DNA of 64,000 nt from Struthio camelus (taxonomy: Eukaryota > Chordata > Aves > Struthioniformes > Struthionidae), in contig NC_090943.1 of the NCBI RefSeq assembly GCF_040807025.1, positions 7,364,356 to 7,428,355 of the forward strand. Direction: 5' to 3'. Within the stretch, counting starts at the first letter, position 1, and each line of letters starts with the position of its first letter. Below, piece by piece: positions 13,501-28,500 of the stretch. A program made the position numbers and the translations under genes. Below the pieces are notes generated by a model. That model made no database searches. It was not told the DNA's origin and worked only from the letters and a program-made list of their open reading frames with translations.

Positions 13501-16500
13501 CTTTTTTTCACTTTTAATACATATATACATCCTTGGACCTCCTTACCTCTGCTCCCGCCCTTCCTCAACACCTCCTACACACATACACACACCAGCATCC
13601 TGTCTTTCGTATAAAAGACGAGAGGAAGGGTGAACATGCAGATGGAGCTGCTACAAGTAGCTCCAATTAGGGGCTATATGGCATATGTAAAACAAACAGG
13701 TGAACGTGCGTTGAGTGAGCTAGCAGAGGGAACAGGGGATTGAGTCTGAGAACTGAGTGGGTGGATAGAAAGGCTGGGGAATGAATAGAGCAGTACGTAG
13801 AATAGTTAGGTATGAAATGGAAACGCTGAATGCTTGGAGTGGGCGTTAAGGGAAAACAGACCCTATGCTTATGTAATATTATGCAAATATATATATATTC
13901 TATGCAAAATAATGTATTTATGCATAGTATATGCTCCCATGAAACAGAGAAGGAAAGACGAAAAGAGAAGACTTTCAAAAAGAAGGAAGGGTTGGTTTTT
14001 TGAGAAATGTAATTCTAAATACAACTCACTCTATACAGGCAATGGCCATACATGTAATTTATGCACAACTTCAGTTCCACGTAAGCTCTCTTTTGAGGGA
14101 TTAAACAAATTTAAATAGTGCATAGGCATTATTCTAGTCCTCTGAATAGCACTAAACAACTTCTGCAATTACTTTACCGAGGTCTAGTACTGTTACAGTG
14201 ATTAAAACAAATTTTAGCCAGCCAAAATGATCAGAGTCCACAACAGTGTTGTTCTTTTAGACAAAACGGTACTTAAAAGCTCTATCCCCCAGCTCGTTCT
14301 GCTCAAGGATAATACGAGTGGAGACTAAAGGAGAAAAAAGGAGGGTGTCCTAGCAGAATAAACATCAGTGACAAAGCATATGTCCTCCTCTTCTGCAGTT
14401 TAGAACTGGTGCGAACCACGCACAAGATGCATCACCAACAATTTAGGCAACTAGGGTGATCCAATGATTATTGTTAAAAAGAAACGTACTCCTGGACAAG
14501 CTATAGTACTTTCATTATTATACTCTCTAGTATACCACGACTGCTTTTCTAGCAGAGTAGATACAGAAGCTGCTGATGAACGCTCCCACACTGCCGCCCT
14601 ACAAAGCCAGCATAACGGCCAGGAAAAGAAGTAAAGCATGAAGTGAAGTCAGCAACAGAAGCACCAGGCAGTAAAAATTCTGCAATTCATTTCCTATTGC
14701 CACCTAGAGGATTTTCCTACCTAACTAGAGAAGTATGAACCACTACTGTGACCTGCACCATCGCATTTATCTCAAGGCATGCCTAACAGAGGCAGCTAGC
14801 ATATGCCCCTATTGTAACAGAACAGAAAACAGGTCAAGATTATCTGTGGGCAGATGTTGACTTTGATTTGCACTAGTCAATCCACAGACAGAGGCTGATC
14901 TTTCAACAATCAGTGCCTGCAAGAGCTATTTGTCTCAGCTGGAGAGAAACAGTTTTTAATACCACCTGTGACTCAAATCTCAGAGACAATACAAGTCAGA
15001 AAATACAGCATTGTCTACTGAAAATCATTACTATTCCAGATGCTTTCACACCACGTTGAAGACAGGACAGCAGGTAAGTTTTTGCCTTGCCTTTTGAAAG
15101 TTTCCATTTTTCTATTCTTATAAAAATCTAAAAATCTTTTCACATTTTCAACAGCCTCAAAAGCAAAAATATACACTTGTCCTAAAAGTCTTCTTTTTAC
15201 TGCATCAAACATATTCCTTTCCCATCACTATTTGCAATATCAATGTGAAATTTCAAATATTATTTTTCTTTTGCTGTCCGTATTAGTTCAGCATAAAAAT
15301 ATTAATTGCTCTTACACTTCAGAGTTCACTATTCCATTTACTTTTGCTTTGCTCTTGTTTTGTTCAGTGAACTGGCACTAGTTGAAGCACTATGACCGAA
15401 CTTGTGTTATCTAATACTGCAACATTATAATTATGTTATTTTCAGCAGTGTTCTTTTTGTTTTTTTAAGTATCGACATTCATACACAGTACTTTATTCCA
15501 CAAGTACGTATAAGTGTGTTACTCCTCGATGTCCAATTAAATGTGGACAGCAAACATGACACTAAAATGCGTGCAAATTCTTGACATTTGGAAACGTTTA
15601 CGTATTGCTAAAACAATACATGTGTTGGTAAGCAGTTATGCAAATCTAAGAGCTCATAGGGATGGATAAAGATAAGGGCAGAAGCGACAAGATTTGTTAA
15701 AAAAGAGAGAACTCAGTGAGCTTTGATAAATTCGGTCTCACAGCTAAGTCACTGAATTGAAATTTTCCTGCATGGTTTTGGCCAAACCATATAACTGTTC
15801 TAACTTCAAATTTTTCAAAATGGAGAAAGGATGAATTTGATAATAATTTTAATATCTAAGCTTTTCAAGTAATAATAGAGTTGCTAATGACACCTACAGT
15901 AATTTTAAGCATAGGGCATTAACTAATGTCACCTTCACAGGGGTAATCAGATAAAGAAGGGGCAAAGCTGTGCCTAAAAATAACAATTTGCAGGTTAAGA
16001 GAAAGAAAACTCCATTCTTCATAGACAGAACAAACGCAATATATAAGGTGTTATACCAGAACACCTGAAAGACTATTGGAAGCACAACAGAACTGCTAAG
16101 CTTATTACAAAATTTAAGACATAAGCAAAATTTATCACATTAAAAGAAAGCTAGCTTCTTCTGAAAGGGTAGGAACAGTTTTTAAAAGAAAGGAATTCTG
16201 AATCTAGTAGTAGTATTTTGCCACCTAGTGACTAGAAAATGAAAATCAACGATGAAGAGAATTAGCAGAATGGACTAACCTTTCATCAGCAAGCGGCAGC
16301 TCAGGACTGGCAATTACCTGACATTCTTGTAGAACATGGTAAACAGAAATCATATTCAAGCACGACTTAACTGCCAGCACACACTGAAGAGTCCTTGCAT
16401 CAAAGAGCACCATCAAATGCATTACAATTATAGCTCCAGAAATTCCCTCTGCTCTCGAGTAACCCTTTCTTCCCTACCTCTCTCTCTAATAACCAGATAT

Positions 16501-19500
16501 TAAGATAAAGCTACATCGGGAAACAGAATTGCCTAAGAACAAGTGTACATACAATTGTGCACGTTTAGCAGGTAGCAACACTTCCACCTACATCTGGCAA
16601 AAACAGAGTTCTGTCACGTTTCTTGAGGTACAGAGGCACATCATCCCTGTCACCCAGAATAAAATAGCAGCCCTCTCGCAGACACTTAGTTTTTTTTTTT
16701 TTTTAGCTGTTTTACCTTAAGGCATGATCTGGCCCAAAAGACGTTTTGCTTCAGATATCATTCCTGCTAATATGACCCCAGACTTGACAACACAGGGCTT
16801 TATTATAATGTGATACTAAATTCTGAATAGAAACGGACTTTCTGGCAGCATAAAAAGTTCCCTTTGCTATCAGTGTTTTTTCTTGCACTTTATTGCTGTG
16901 ACAGCATTAACTGCCTTCACTCCAATCCCTTCTGGGTTTGTGATAGGTAGCACTAATTCTGTTAACACTGTTTTGCCCTAAGATTTGAGGGAATTCTGTC
17001 AGATGCCATTGAGAAAAACTGAAGGGTGTGAAGGCGGTCCTTGAAATGCAGCAAATACTACAAATACAAACCAAATTAACAAACTGTTACAAAATTGAAC
17101 AGCCAAACACTCCAAATGCAAATGTATGTATTTCAGTAAGTTTTAAGTTGTTATGGCTGGTCTGATTGTTGTTGCCAAGTCATTTGGCAACCCTAAAAAA
17201 AGGAGGCAAAAAAAAAAGTGATGGTGAAAAAGATGACCTTTTAAAAACACTGTTACGGCATTAAGAGACATTTTTTTTTAAATAAAGAGAATGTGTATAT
17301 GCATTACGATGTTGCGTTTACGTGATCACAGACTATTTCTTCCACAGAATCCACCTAGGTTACTTACCACTGAATCCAATACAGCCACTATCTCTGCTCT
17401 TCCTATAACGAAAGGACCTTCAGGATGGGTGCAGTGCTAAATAAAAGCAACCTCATAAATCTATCCTGCACCCTTGGTGTCCCTTCTCCTCCAATCTTAA
17501 CCCAGCGTCTATTATTTTCATTTGTACATCATGTCTAAATTTAGGGCTGACAAAAGCTCTCGTCGGTTATACCAGCTGATCTAAGACCTAGCCCTTTGAA
17601 CATAAGTTTTATGGGACACGTAAAATGGACCTGCATCCATTACCGTCTATGCAGCCTTGAGCCCATTTGAGGAGGTCAACAAATAGTAACAGCCCCCAAG
17701 TTTATTTCCTCCTTTACCATGGATTTCTTCCTCTACAGTGTCATTGCTAGGAGAGAATCTCCACTACTGCTGAAAGTTGACTGCGGAAAAAATAAGGCAC
17801 CATCATATACTTGAGAGGTGCAATTTGCTTTCCAGCGACTTATTTACCACAGATACAGGATGACAAATAAGTATCTCTTCTGGGATAGTTATTATGCATC
17901 TCTGGCCCAACCTAGGAAAGTACAGGCATTCCATTTTGAAAATTAAAAAACTGACATGATGCCAGTACGGCCTCAGTATATCACTAAAAAGTAAAGAAAA
18001 ATGTCTTCTTCAAACAGTAAACAAAACTGTCTCTAAACTGTACTTTCTTTTGACAGTCACAGCTGATCCTTCTTAGATTAAGATTTAGTACAGTGACAGC
18101 AAGAAGAGAAGGGTGAAGAGTTGAGTATGATGCAGTAAAATCACTGCAAGATTTTGTATTTCAAATTCAAAAATCTGCTGAGAGAAGAAAAAAAGAAATC
18201 AGTCAAGTGGCAGTCACTGGAGAACAGTAATGTATAAAATGAGACAATGTCATTTTGATTTGATCTGGACAAAGATGAAAAACCTGCATCTGCCTCTCCA
18301 ATGACACAGAACAGATTTTTCCCGTTGGCATTCTATTTTACATACGTTCTCAAAATATATTTTTCAGATACCAAGCACAGTCATCAATCCAGCTTTTGCA
18401 ATAAAAGCCTCCACTAGAGACAGATGAAATGACAGAACATATCTGAGGATACAGCAAGTTCAGCCAATAGATAGAACAGCACTGGCATCTAAGGAGTTCA
18501 AGGTTAATTCCCTTTCTGGAATTAAACAACAAATGGTACCAGAGTCCAAGCAGGAACTGGGAACAATGCCATGACCGATGCTCTGTTTTTCCTCTATAGT
18601 GATCTAAAAATAACCTTTTTGGATGTCTAACGAGAAAAGCACCAGCCTGTAAAGCTATGGATACATATTTCACTGCTCATTGGGCCAAAAACAAGGAAAA
18701 AAAGATTGAAGAGAGGATCTGAAACAACTCAATGCAGACACACTCATTGCAGTATTTCTGTGTTTTCTTTTTCCACAGTTGTCTCCTGGAGGAGAATAAA
18801 AACATTAAAAAAGAGCTTAGCCCTAACAGTTCTGTTGCCAGATTATAGGTTGTGAGTTTGAACACTTTGGTGTATACTATAGCACTTCTGCTTAAACAGC
18901 AGATTTAAAAAAAAAAAAAAAAAGGACATTTTCCCACATCAGCATCATAAGCCCAAACAATGACGACTAAAAACCTTTCATTTCTAAGTCATTTGTTTGA
19001 ACCTAACAGCGTTCATTCCTGAGAGATGGCTAAGAGTTATCTTCCATTCTTGTCTAGGCGTGAACTCAAGAGTTCTCGGTTTAGGGGCAGAATCCTAGTC
19101 CGCTGAAGTCAACGGCAATGACTGCAATTGCATCTGAGGTATCTCTGCAAAGGAACTGCTCCTCAGTGCTTTGATAGAGTTATGTCCCTTCTTGTAGGGA
19201 TGTGTGTTGCTGTAGGGAAAAAACCAACCAAACAAAAACGCCTCCACTTTGCAGTCTCTTTCCCCAAAGGAGAACTGCAACTGCAAGCGAAAGAACTTAG
19301 GCCATAAACAGATTTTTAAATCAAAAAAACAGTTCTCAGTCTGTATTTATTTACATTTAGGACTGCTGTATAAGTTAAAAAGAAAAAAAAAAAAAACTCT
19401 ATTTTTCCCACCAGTAGCCAGCATTATCCGTTCCTACATTTTTGACTACAAGCTTAAATACAAATCAATGTAGGTAATGAATGCCACTCTAGGAAAGCTG

Positions 19501-22500
19501 ACTAAGAAGGGTTTATGAATGCTGCCAAATGATGAAATGAAAACATGAACTCCATCACTTCATTGTTTTCAGTCCCACACTGAACTTCACTTCATAGTTT
19601 ATATTAAGACCAAACTCGATAGTACATTTATGAAAGACCAGAGTTGTCATCAAACCCAAAGATGATGAAGACGTCTTGGCAACAGACGAGAACAGAATGA
19701 TATGATAATCAAAGCAGCATGGACGTTTTGTGCCACTATTATTCCATCACTGTATGCTGCTATCAAGCTACTTGGAATAAAGGCAGTAAGATGCAGTGCC
19801 TGCTCTTATTTTTACCTGTAAAATACTAAAAAATTACATTTCAAAACTAAATCGTAGCATTAACTTTTTTTAAAAATGTAATGGTTTTTCACACAAGTAA
19901 ACACTTTTTCTAGAGACAAAAACTAGAAAAGGATGACCTAGACTAAAATGAAGCACTTGACAGATTCCATGATCCAATTGCTCGCTGGAAAACCATTATC
20001 AGCTATAAAATGCTCAAGTCAGCTCTCATGATTTTTAATTCTTTGCAATGTAAAATTCATACATTCTTAAAGAATAAAAAATAAATGTAATATCCGCACA
20101 ATTACAAGGGAGGAAATTCCAGCAGGCTATGTGCAAGCCTGGAGAACTCTTAGGGCACCGTTCCGTGTGACTGTAAGCCAAGCACTCAGATCGATGCTGT
20201 TGAAAGGGAACATTCTCCTCCTGCTCTCAGCTATGTGCTTTTGCCAGCTATCTCATGCTGTTACCAGCAAGCGCTGGGCTCCTCCGTGCGCTGTTTTATC
20301 TTCCCAAGGCAGTAGAAAGCAAGCCCAGTAAACAAACAAGCAAGAAGTCCAGTATGGATGATTTTCTATTGCATTAGTTAATTGAACAGCTTATGGAAGC
20401 ATCTGACAGTTACCAGCACTGATATACAAGGGAAAGGACTGGAAAGTATACTAGGCAGAAGTGAAGCTGGCCCTCTCCCTTTGGATGGCACGGAAGCGTA
20501 GCCAGTCTAAAGCTAACTTTGCCACCAACTGACAGCAGCACATTGGTCATATCACCTAATCACTGCCTATTTATCCCCCTGAAAATGAGGGGTCATCATC
20601 ATCTTCCTGACAAGGATGAGTAGATAATTGAAGTTTGGGACTGCCACTGAACATTAAAAAGATAAATTATTATTACTGCACTTTCATGTGCATAACATAT
20701 GACTGCCTGGAAAAAAAACAAACACACACCACATTCACTGGTGGAATTACAGATTTGTGTAAGTTACAGACATGTGTGGGTGACATAAGGCACAGGTTTT
20801 TAAGTAGTAAAAAGGAAATAGCAAGCAGGGAGAGTTACACTCCATTACTATTGAGTTCCCAGCTTGATCTAACAGAAATCAATTGTACATTTATAACGGA
20901 TTTAGTGCCTAAATCTTACTACTAATCAAGCTAGGGTTGAAAGCTGAACACCCCTCCCTTTACTGTCTCTCAAATCCCTCTGAAACAGGGACTTGTTTAT
21001 TGTGAACTCACTCACTGCTCCTCAAAGAAATATCTGGATAACTGAATCACTCCTGAGCTGAAGCTGCAGGTATCTAAGTACTTATTTTCAAATAAAATTT
21101 TTTTTCTAGCTAGCATGCTAGCTAGAAGGTGCAAAATATAGTATTTATTATTTGCATCATGCTAGCTAGCATCTAGCAACTGAAAACAGCAATAATATCT
21201 CATTGCACTAGGGGCAGAAGGTAATACTCCCTCCCCTAAAAACCTTACTCATTCAGGTCCTGCAGAAATCCAAACATATGCTTGCAAAGAGTAATTAAGG
21301 ATAAGTGAGTATAAGTTCAAGAACTTGATCGCCTTTCCCAATTTGTCTGTATCATTGATGACTTCCAGAGACTGGGCATGATCAACCCCAAAACTTCCGA
21401 GTACTGTAAGCAGGTAATAAAAACAGGAGACCAAAAAGGAGGAAGGAAGCAGTACTACAGACTAATAAGATACACTGAATTCACCTAAACCCTACCAAAC
21501 TTGAATGAAGTTTTTCAGTTGGTTTTGGTGTTTTTAGATGAAGCCTCATAACTGAGATGTTAAGTGACGCATATGGGATTTCACCAAATTGCTTTTAAAA
21601 CTAATGGAGCACTGGCATTCAAATCCCCTACATAGCTCTAAGAATCCCATGCTATCTTTGTACTGCAGTCACTCTAAAATATATCAATCAATGACTGAAT
21701 GGATGCACACACACCAGCAAAACCCACTAGCTCTCTATTTAAATGCAGTCAAGTATTATAGAAGGCAGAGTACAGCTTTACTACTGACTGTGAGAAAACA
21801 TTTAATAGCCCTCTCTTCGTAAATAAATTACTCTAAAGTGAACTTTTTAATGTGTAGGCAAGACATAGCATCTCTAATGAACCAGACTCACTCCGATACT
21901 TTGCATTTAATAGGAATTTTAACTTTGTTTTCTCATGTTACAGCGAAATGAGGTGTTTTCTTGCATTTTAAATAAAGAATTAACAACACTTAACACTGCA
22001 CTGTTAACCCAACAACAACATACCTGATAAGTAACTCTCTTCTTTCCATCACCACCTGTTTCAGGCAAGGTAAGAGGTCCAGAAACAATCCAAACATCCT
22101 CAAATCTCTCAGTCAGTTCCCGACAATACATTTCCATTCTGAAAAGATATTTGTCAGATTGGATAAAGCCAGCTAGGAAAGCTTAACATAATCTCAGAAA
22201 CATAACATGAAGGACAAGATGAACTACTGACAGTTTTGGCACATTTTTCCCAACTCACATGACTGACATGCCCAAGAAGGTAAAACGCAGGCACAAGACA
22301 TACTTCCCACTTGCTCCAGGTGCACTCAATTGCAGATACGCATGTGTTAAAAATTTGAAAATAGTTTTCTGTAGTTTTACTACATTTCCTGAAAATCCAA
22401 ATTCTGTACTTACTTCCACTCGACACTAGAAAGATAGTGCTGATTGTCGCTTGGGATCAGTAAAAGCATACTCCTTTTAAAAAGCAGGCTTTGCTCTTCT

Positions 22501-25500
22501 TGGTTTCTAAGGTTCCACCACATCACTTCCCCCCACCCTACCCAAGGCATCAAAGTCCTGCAACACAGACAATTCTGCAACCATACATTTTCTAAAACTC
22601 AGCTCTTTCACTAGCTCAAAGAACTTAGGAGAGTTTTCTACATGCATCAATTCCATTCCCAGCAAGGCTATTTATTGCTCTTTTATATAACACTGATTAA
22701 GCATAAAGTAATAAAACCGGAAATACTAAAAAATTTTTCTGTTTTTTTTAAACTAATTAATTCAGTTTACAGCATAAAATATTTATCCAAACAAACAGGT
22801 TTCTCGATCATACTTACTTCACATAAAATGGAGGATTATAGCCTCTCTTTGATCTCATAGCTCAAGTGTTACAGAAATCTGATAAAGTGAACACCTATTG
22901 GAACTTTACTAAAGACAGAATTGTATTTCTCTCGAAGAGGCTATGTTACATGAGACAGATGAGCCCAGCTCATCTGTCTGCTTCTGAAAGGGAGAGGTTT
23001 CACCACCTTCTCCCTCCTCCCTGCTCCTCATACATCTCAGCTGGCTCTCCTTTGGTACTCTCCACCTGTCTACAAAAATAAAAAAAAGAAGATTTTGTCT
23101 GCTTTGTTTTGTGCCAAGTTAGTGTGTTAAATCAGCTCACACAAGTCAGAATCAGCAACAATGACACCTTCCTCTTTTGACGACAGTGAGCTGTCATAAA
23201 GGCTCAAGCAATCTTTTACATGTTCATCCTAATATAATATCTAATACAATATCTAATAGCTTGCTATGTCGGAAAGATGCTGCTGCGCTCTGCCCTTCCC
23301 TGCTGCTCCCTTTGCCTGCCCCAGCTGAACACTCTGACTCCATCTTCCATCTTGGCTCTGACTCATCTCACCAGTTGATCCAGTTTCCTAATCTGGCAGA
23401 AATATAACCAAGCAAAACAAAAAGTGAATGAATAATTTAACTGTGTTAAACGGAATTGACACACCATGCAGTCAGAGAAGTGGTAGAGCTGGCACACAGA
23501 AAGCAGGAGAAATACATGGCTGGAGGGCAAACCCCACTTTCAAAAGCGATAGATTTTTAGACTGACTAAGCTGCAGTGTCTACCTGCACCTCAGAAGACA
23601 ACTCAAGAAGCAAACAATTAAAAAAAATAGCGAAAGAAAAAAGTGCAGAAGCCAGGAGAGAATACAAGATAACAGAAAAGCATAGTATGCTTAAAATTGA
23701 GTGTCATTACAAAAGTTACCGGCAACTTAAGCAGTACAAACATCTTGATTATGTATTTAAACTGTGCGGACAGAGGTTAGGAGGAAGTGTTTGTAGCAGC
23801 CTAATTTGTGGAGTTGATGAATTTTCAAATTCTCCTCGTGATTAGGCAGAGATGCTGTTCAAAGGAAATAAAGGGGGTTTCCAACTGTAAATTGGTACAT
23901 ACGCCTAGCTATGGTATCAGGAAATCTCATGCTGAACCCGCCAGCATTCACAAGTGAAAAAAACTTGCCTGACTGCTACTTGGAAGCAAGGCACTCTGAG
24001 AAACACTCAAGATCTAAAGTAGCGATGACTCAGTGGGCAGCACTCAGCTCTCCAATTCAAAAATTAATGTCCAAATACATAGATGTGAATACTCTTGTAT
24101 TGAAAAAGCTCTTTTTGGGAAGAGATGTTAAAGCAAAATCTAGCTCTCTTCCTAGTTTCTACTGAACTTCCCCTATGGACAGAGGCATTAATCCTGGTAA
24201 TATTTTATTTATTCTACATAAATATCCTCTACAGCTTTACTGGATAAGGAATTGAAGAGGTCACTGTATTGTGCTTGCACTGTGAGGAATAAGCTGCCTT
24301 TCGTTTCAGAGAACATTGCTATGATCTCTACGGGAAGTCTATAAAGTGCTTTAGAATACTGTGAAGTGAAGGTCCTTTAAAAATACAGATTTTTGATTTA
24401 CACCGCTGCCTGATATTTTTCACTTAGTTCACTCAAAAAATTTTCTCACCTGTTCCAAAATCCAGCATTATTTTCATAATTCTGAGGCACAATGTTAGAA
24501 AGATAAAATGTTTCAGCCATGGCTCTCTGCATAAAGAAAGAAAATAGTACCATTTCATTGAAACATTTTTTATAAAGATGAGCTAAAAACATATTTCAGA
24601 AGTTTTTGGATCAGAATCTTGCCATCTCCAAAGCAAAATATTATCAATATAAAAGGTCAGGTAATACCTAGGTCAGAATATCTACAAAATTATTTTGGAG
24701 TAAGAAGTACAATACTGAGATGCAAACCCTGCACACTGGATATATTTGTTTGACAGAAACATAGCACAAGAATGTCCAATTCTAGAGCCAGAGGAATTAC
24801 TGTGTTACTGCAGTGTCAGTTTTGTAATGCACTTGGAAGCAACCAGCTTCCCTTTTTAGAAGGGGAAAACTTTCACTCATGCTTTTAATTTACAGAACTA
24901 GCTAAGTGGCTAGCTTTTTCTTACAAGAAAAGGCTTTATTAAAAATATTCATCAGTATTTTACAGACATGTAAGATGCAGGTGATGAAATGATTTATGAC
25001 ACCATAATCTTCAAACACCTATATACCTGCTTAATTTTATCTTAAAGAAGTGGCATAAAGTTCCCTAAATGAAGCTCACGTACCCCACATATGAAGGACC
25101 TGGGGCTAAATACCTACACATACTTAGGAAAAAATGAGGGAAAAAAATTACAAGATCTTAACTCAGAATTTTGATAGTTTCTGTCCTTGTCAACGTTTCT
25201 CAGATACTTATTCTTTACGTATTCTTAAGCACTAAGGACAATATGCAACCACTACCTGTAGTCCTTAAACTGTGAAATACTTTAAGGTTTTACAACCCTA
25301 TATTTAAAAGGTTATATTATCACACTGTATTTCACCCCATGTCCAGAATCTCCTCTGTGCAGGTAGCTCACCATGCCAAAGCTTCCCAAACATCACAAAT
25401 AACCACAAAGACCTCTTCCAGGAGAAATAAAGTGACTGGTTCTTTCATTCATCACATGCCACGGTGCTGTCACTCTGCCCCATAGCGTGTAAACAGGGCA

Positions 25501-28500
25501 GAAATAGAAATTCAAGCTGCTTGAATAGAAATTCATCTACCTCTGCTAGACAAGCTAACCTAGGCATGATTTAATGAAGGGAGGCATATCACCAGAGGAT
25601 GATTTACAGCATCTGATTTAGACACCTGACGCAGACAGCGAGAACATCCTACAGTGCACCATCAGGAACAGACCTCTTGACTCGAGTCCAGGTCTGTGCT
25701 TCAACAATGAGACCATGTTCCATCTCAAAACAAACAGCAAAAAGGACATTATGCATCACTTTTACGGGTCTTTTTACCCTTTCCCACTGATAAATATAAA
25801 TTAAGAATAATTCCTACTGTTGAAAATTTGTTATCTCCTGCTGGTGCCATGTGTCCTCGTGACCAGCCGCTCCCAACGTAGTCTTCATTGACAGCACTAA
25901 ACATTAGAGGGATGTTAGGATCTGGTCTGAACTTACAGTGCCTTCGGTCTGCATTACCTGAGGAACAACACACTAAACTATTAGGTCATCAGTAGGTTAT
26001 CAGTAAATAGTAACACAAGACAAGAAGAGCTGGTTCTCACACGTCTCCCCAATCCACCCATGCTTAAGAATTTAACACGTTAATCTAAATTGAGTATTTT
26101 TCTCCTCAGCCGTACAAGAGAAGAACTCTACTTAACAGCTCTGTGCTCCAGTTCTAAACTCATTCCCTTTGCACAGTGGAAATTCTAACATGCTTATTGT
26201 TTTACAGAGAAAAATAAAACCAAAAACCTTCAGGCTTATCATAAAAGCAGATTAATATTACAGGTAAGACTGCTAAAGACATAAACCAATACAGATTCAC
26301 TTCTTAAGACAAGACAGAGATCTTCACCAGGTGCAGTTCCATTTTTACGTTTGAACTGCTACAGATATGCTTTCTTTTTCCATGTCTAGCCTGGAAATAG
26401 GATGACTGTATCTTGATAAAGTCGTACTTGTCATGATGAACACATGAATGGTAAACACATTCAGCAGAAAGTCTTAAGCCATTTGCCCTCCATGCATGCA
26501 GAAGTAGTGTAGAGCTTTCCTGCTCTAGTCCAAGTTCAGTTCCCTTCCGACTTTCTGGTTATTTAGAAATTGTGGACAAAAACGATCATCTGCTGGGCAA
26601 AAACTTTTTTTAGGGAAAAAAAGAAGAAATATACATCTCGGAATGTAGATATACAGCAGTCATAATCAGCAATCAAAACTAAGGCATAACATCTTAAAAC
26701 GTTATGACTAAGCTCCAAAAGCACACATTTAGATAGTAGCCAACACTGGGTTAACATAACGAGCACCTTGCCAGGATAATTCACTGTCTTCACAGTTCCC
26801 TTTCCCTTCAGCTCCCTTCAGGAGAAACCTACTGGCTAAATTACCTCTTCTGGCATGACTGTCCACTCTGAGCTGCTCTCTTTCCTAGGGAGCCTGTGGC
26901 TTTTCCCTGGATTTACAAGGCATGCACCTATACACGCGTACGCACACTGTGTCCAGTCACAGAGGAGTTACTCAGAGGCGGCTGCTGCTTTGAGAACACT
27001 TATCCCAACCATGGGCCATTTCCTGGTAAAAGTGATGGCCAGGACAGACTCGCATGAATTACTCTGACACTGGCAATCTTTCCTAGGGAACGGCCACGGA
27101 TCTAGCCATGAGCATCCACAGTGAGGATCTGCCCCAAAAAAGCAGCCGAGGTGCACACACAGGACTGATTGAGCTGTGCCCGCACAACAGGTCCACACAG
27201 GCAGCAGGGAGAGGCATAGTGTGCAGCTGGAAAGGGTGAAATCACTGGCTTAGGACACCGCCACTGATGTCCGAGATTTTGTTCCAAATACCAAACAAAT
27301 CACAGTACTCACAGCATACTGATTATCTTTTCTTTATAAAATTCAGGGTGTCATCTTAGGCATAATTTCCCATACGCACTATACAGGACCATTACATATT
27401 CTTTCATTTAGCCAATTATGCAATTATATAGTCTCCTTTCATTTCTCTATTTCATTTAATACGGGCCTGTATAAGCCAGAGAGAATTCCCCTCAAACTTT
27501 GCACATATTTCCTGTTGCAAGGGGTCATTTTCAATAACTAACTCTGCTAGCTGTTAGAATTATTCTTTCTTCTATAGATGACTGTGCATATACACACAAG
27601 CTTCATGCACTCAGCCTTTTTTGTTATACCAGTATTAGTACTGAGCACATACGCACCCTGTACTTCCTTATGTTCCATACTGAGAACAAAGAGTGACAGA
27701 TGCTCTTCACTTGCCAGTTCTCTGCAGAATATCTAAGGACCACAAGGAAGAAGGGAAGAGATGGGAAAAGAACATGCATATGGATAATGAATCTTGTGCA
27801 AATCAGCATCCCTAAGGAATTTCCTCTTCTTCATTGACCATCGGTCCATATGTCCATGGAGGTGACATCAAAATGGAAAGGTGGTCAAAGCATCTTTAGG
27901 CAGTAGAGGCAGAAGGAACTCTCAGTTTACTACTGTTTTTTTTTTTCTTTTGGTAAAGCACATGACATGGTACTTCAGGATTGATGCTTAGGAAACAACA
28001 CCGACAAGTTCATCAATGTGCAAAAACACATATTTACAAAAAAGAAATCCTACTGAATGTCAGTATTTAAGATAGTTTAATTTAGCTATTGAATTTGAAA
28101 AACGGAAACTATATCCTCATTTATTCTCTGTTCACTGCTTTGGTTAAAAGGGGTAATTCCTGCTGTAATCAGTTTTACGTATCTCATTTGCATTTAAAAC
28201 TAGTTTCTCTTCACCATGTTTTTGAAATATTTACATTTATTTATCAATAAAATAGATATATATATTTTTTTAAATATAGCACATGTTTTCAATGCCAATA
28301 CATACAGGGCTTTTATGGTAAATACCTTGAATAGCATTGTTCTGCCTCAAGTCTCAATTAGAGTAAATATCAGACATAAATCAGGGCTGAATGCCTCAAG
28401 ATGCTTAATTTCAACTTGCAGGTTAGTTGTATTTGATCATTTGGAAAACATTTTAACAATCTGGCTGTTAAAGCCCACTTGAAAGCAAGCCTGGAATTAT

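Larger units (their letters stand above)
10549..22023 (-). other. EXOG: EXOG intron 5 (11.5 kb)
   Basis: The longest intron of the gene, with a donor at 22023 (gtatgt) and an acceptor at 10549. No internal exon or RNA gene recognised. Holds a (CT)n run at about 12512-12530, a TA/POU-octamer-like cluster at 13881-13925, poly-A and poly-T runs (about 16690 and 18907), a MIR-like remnant (20515-20640) and a cluster of CTAG palindromes (21105-21173). Confidence 0.9.

Noticed and set aside
17171-17191. Inverted repeat gttgccaa...ttggcaac resembling an RFX X-box
   Set aside because: The half-sites are several bases too far apart for the RFX motif, which allows only about 0-3 bases between them. 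Kept only as a short hairpin.
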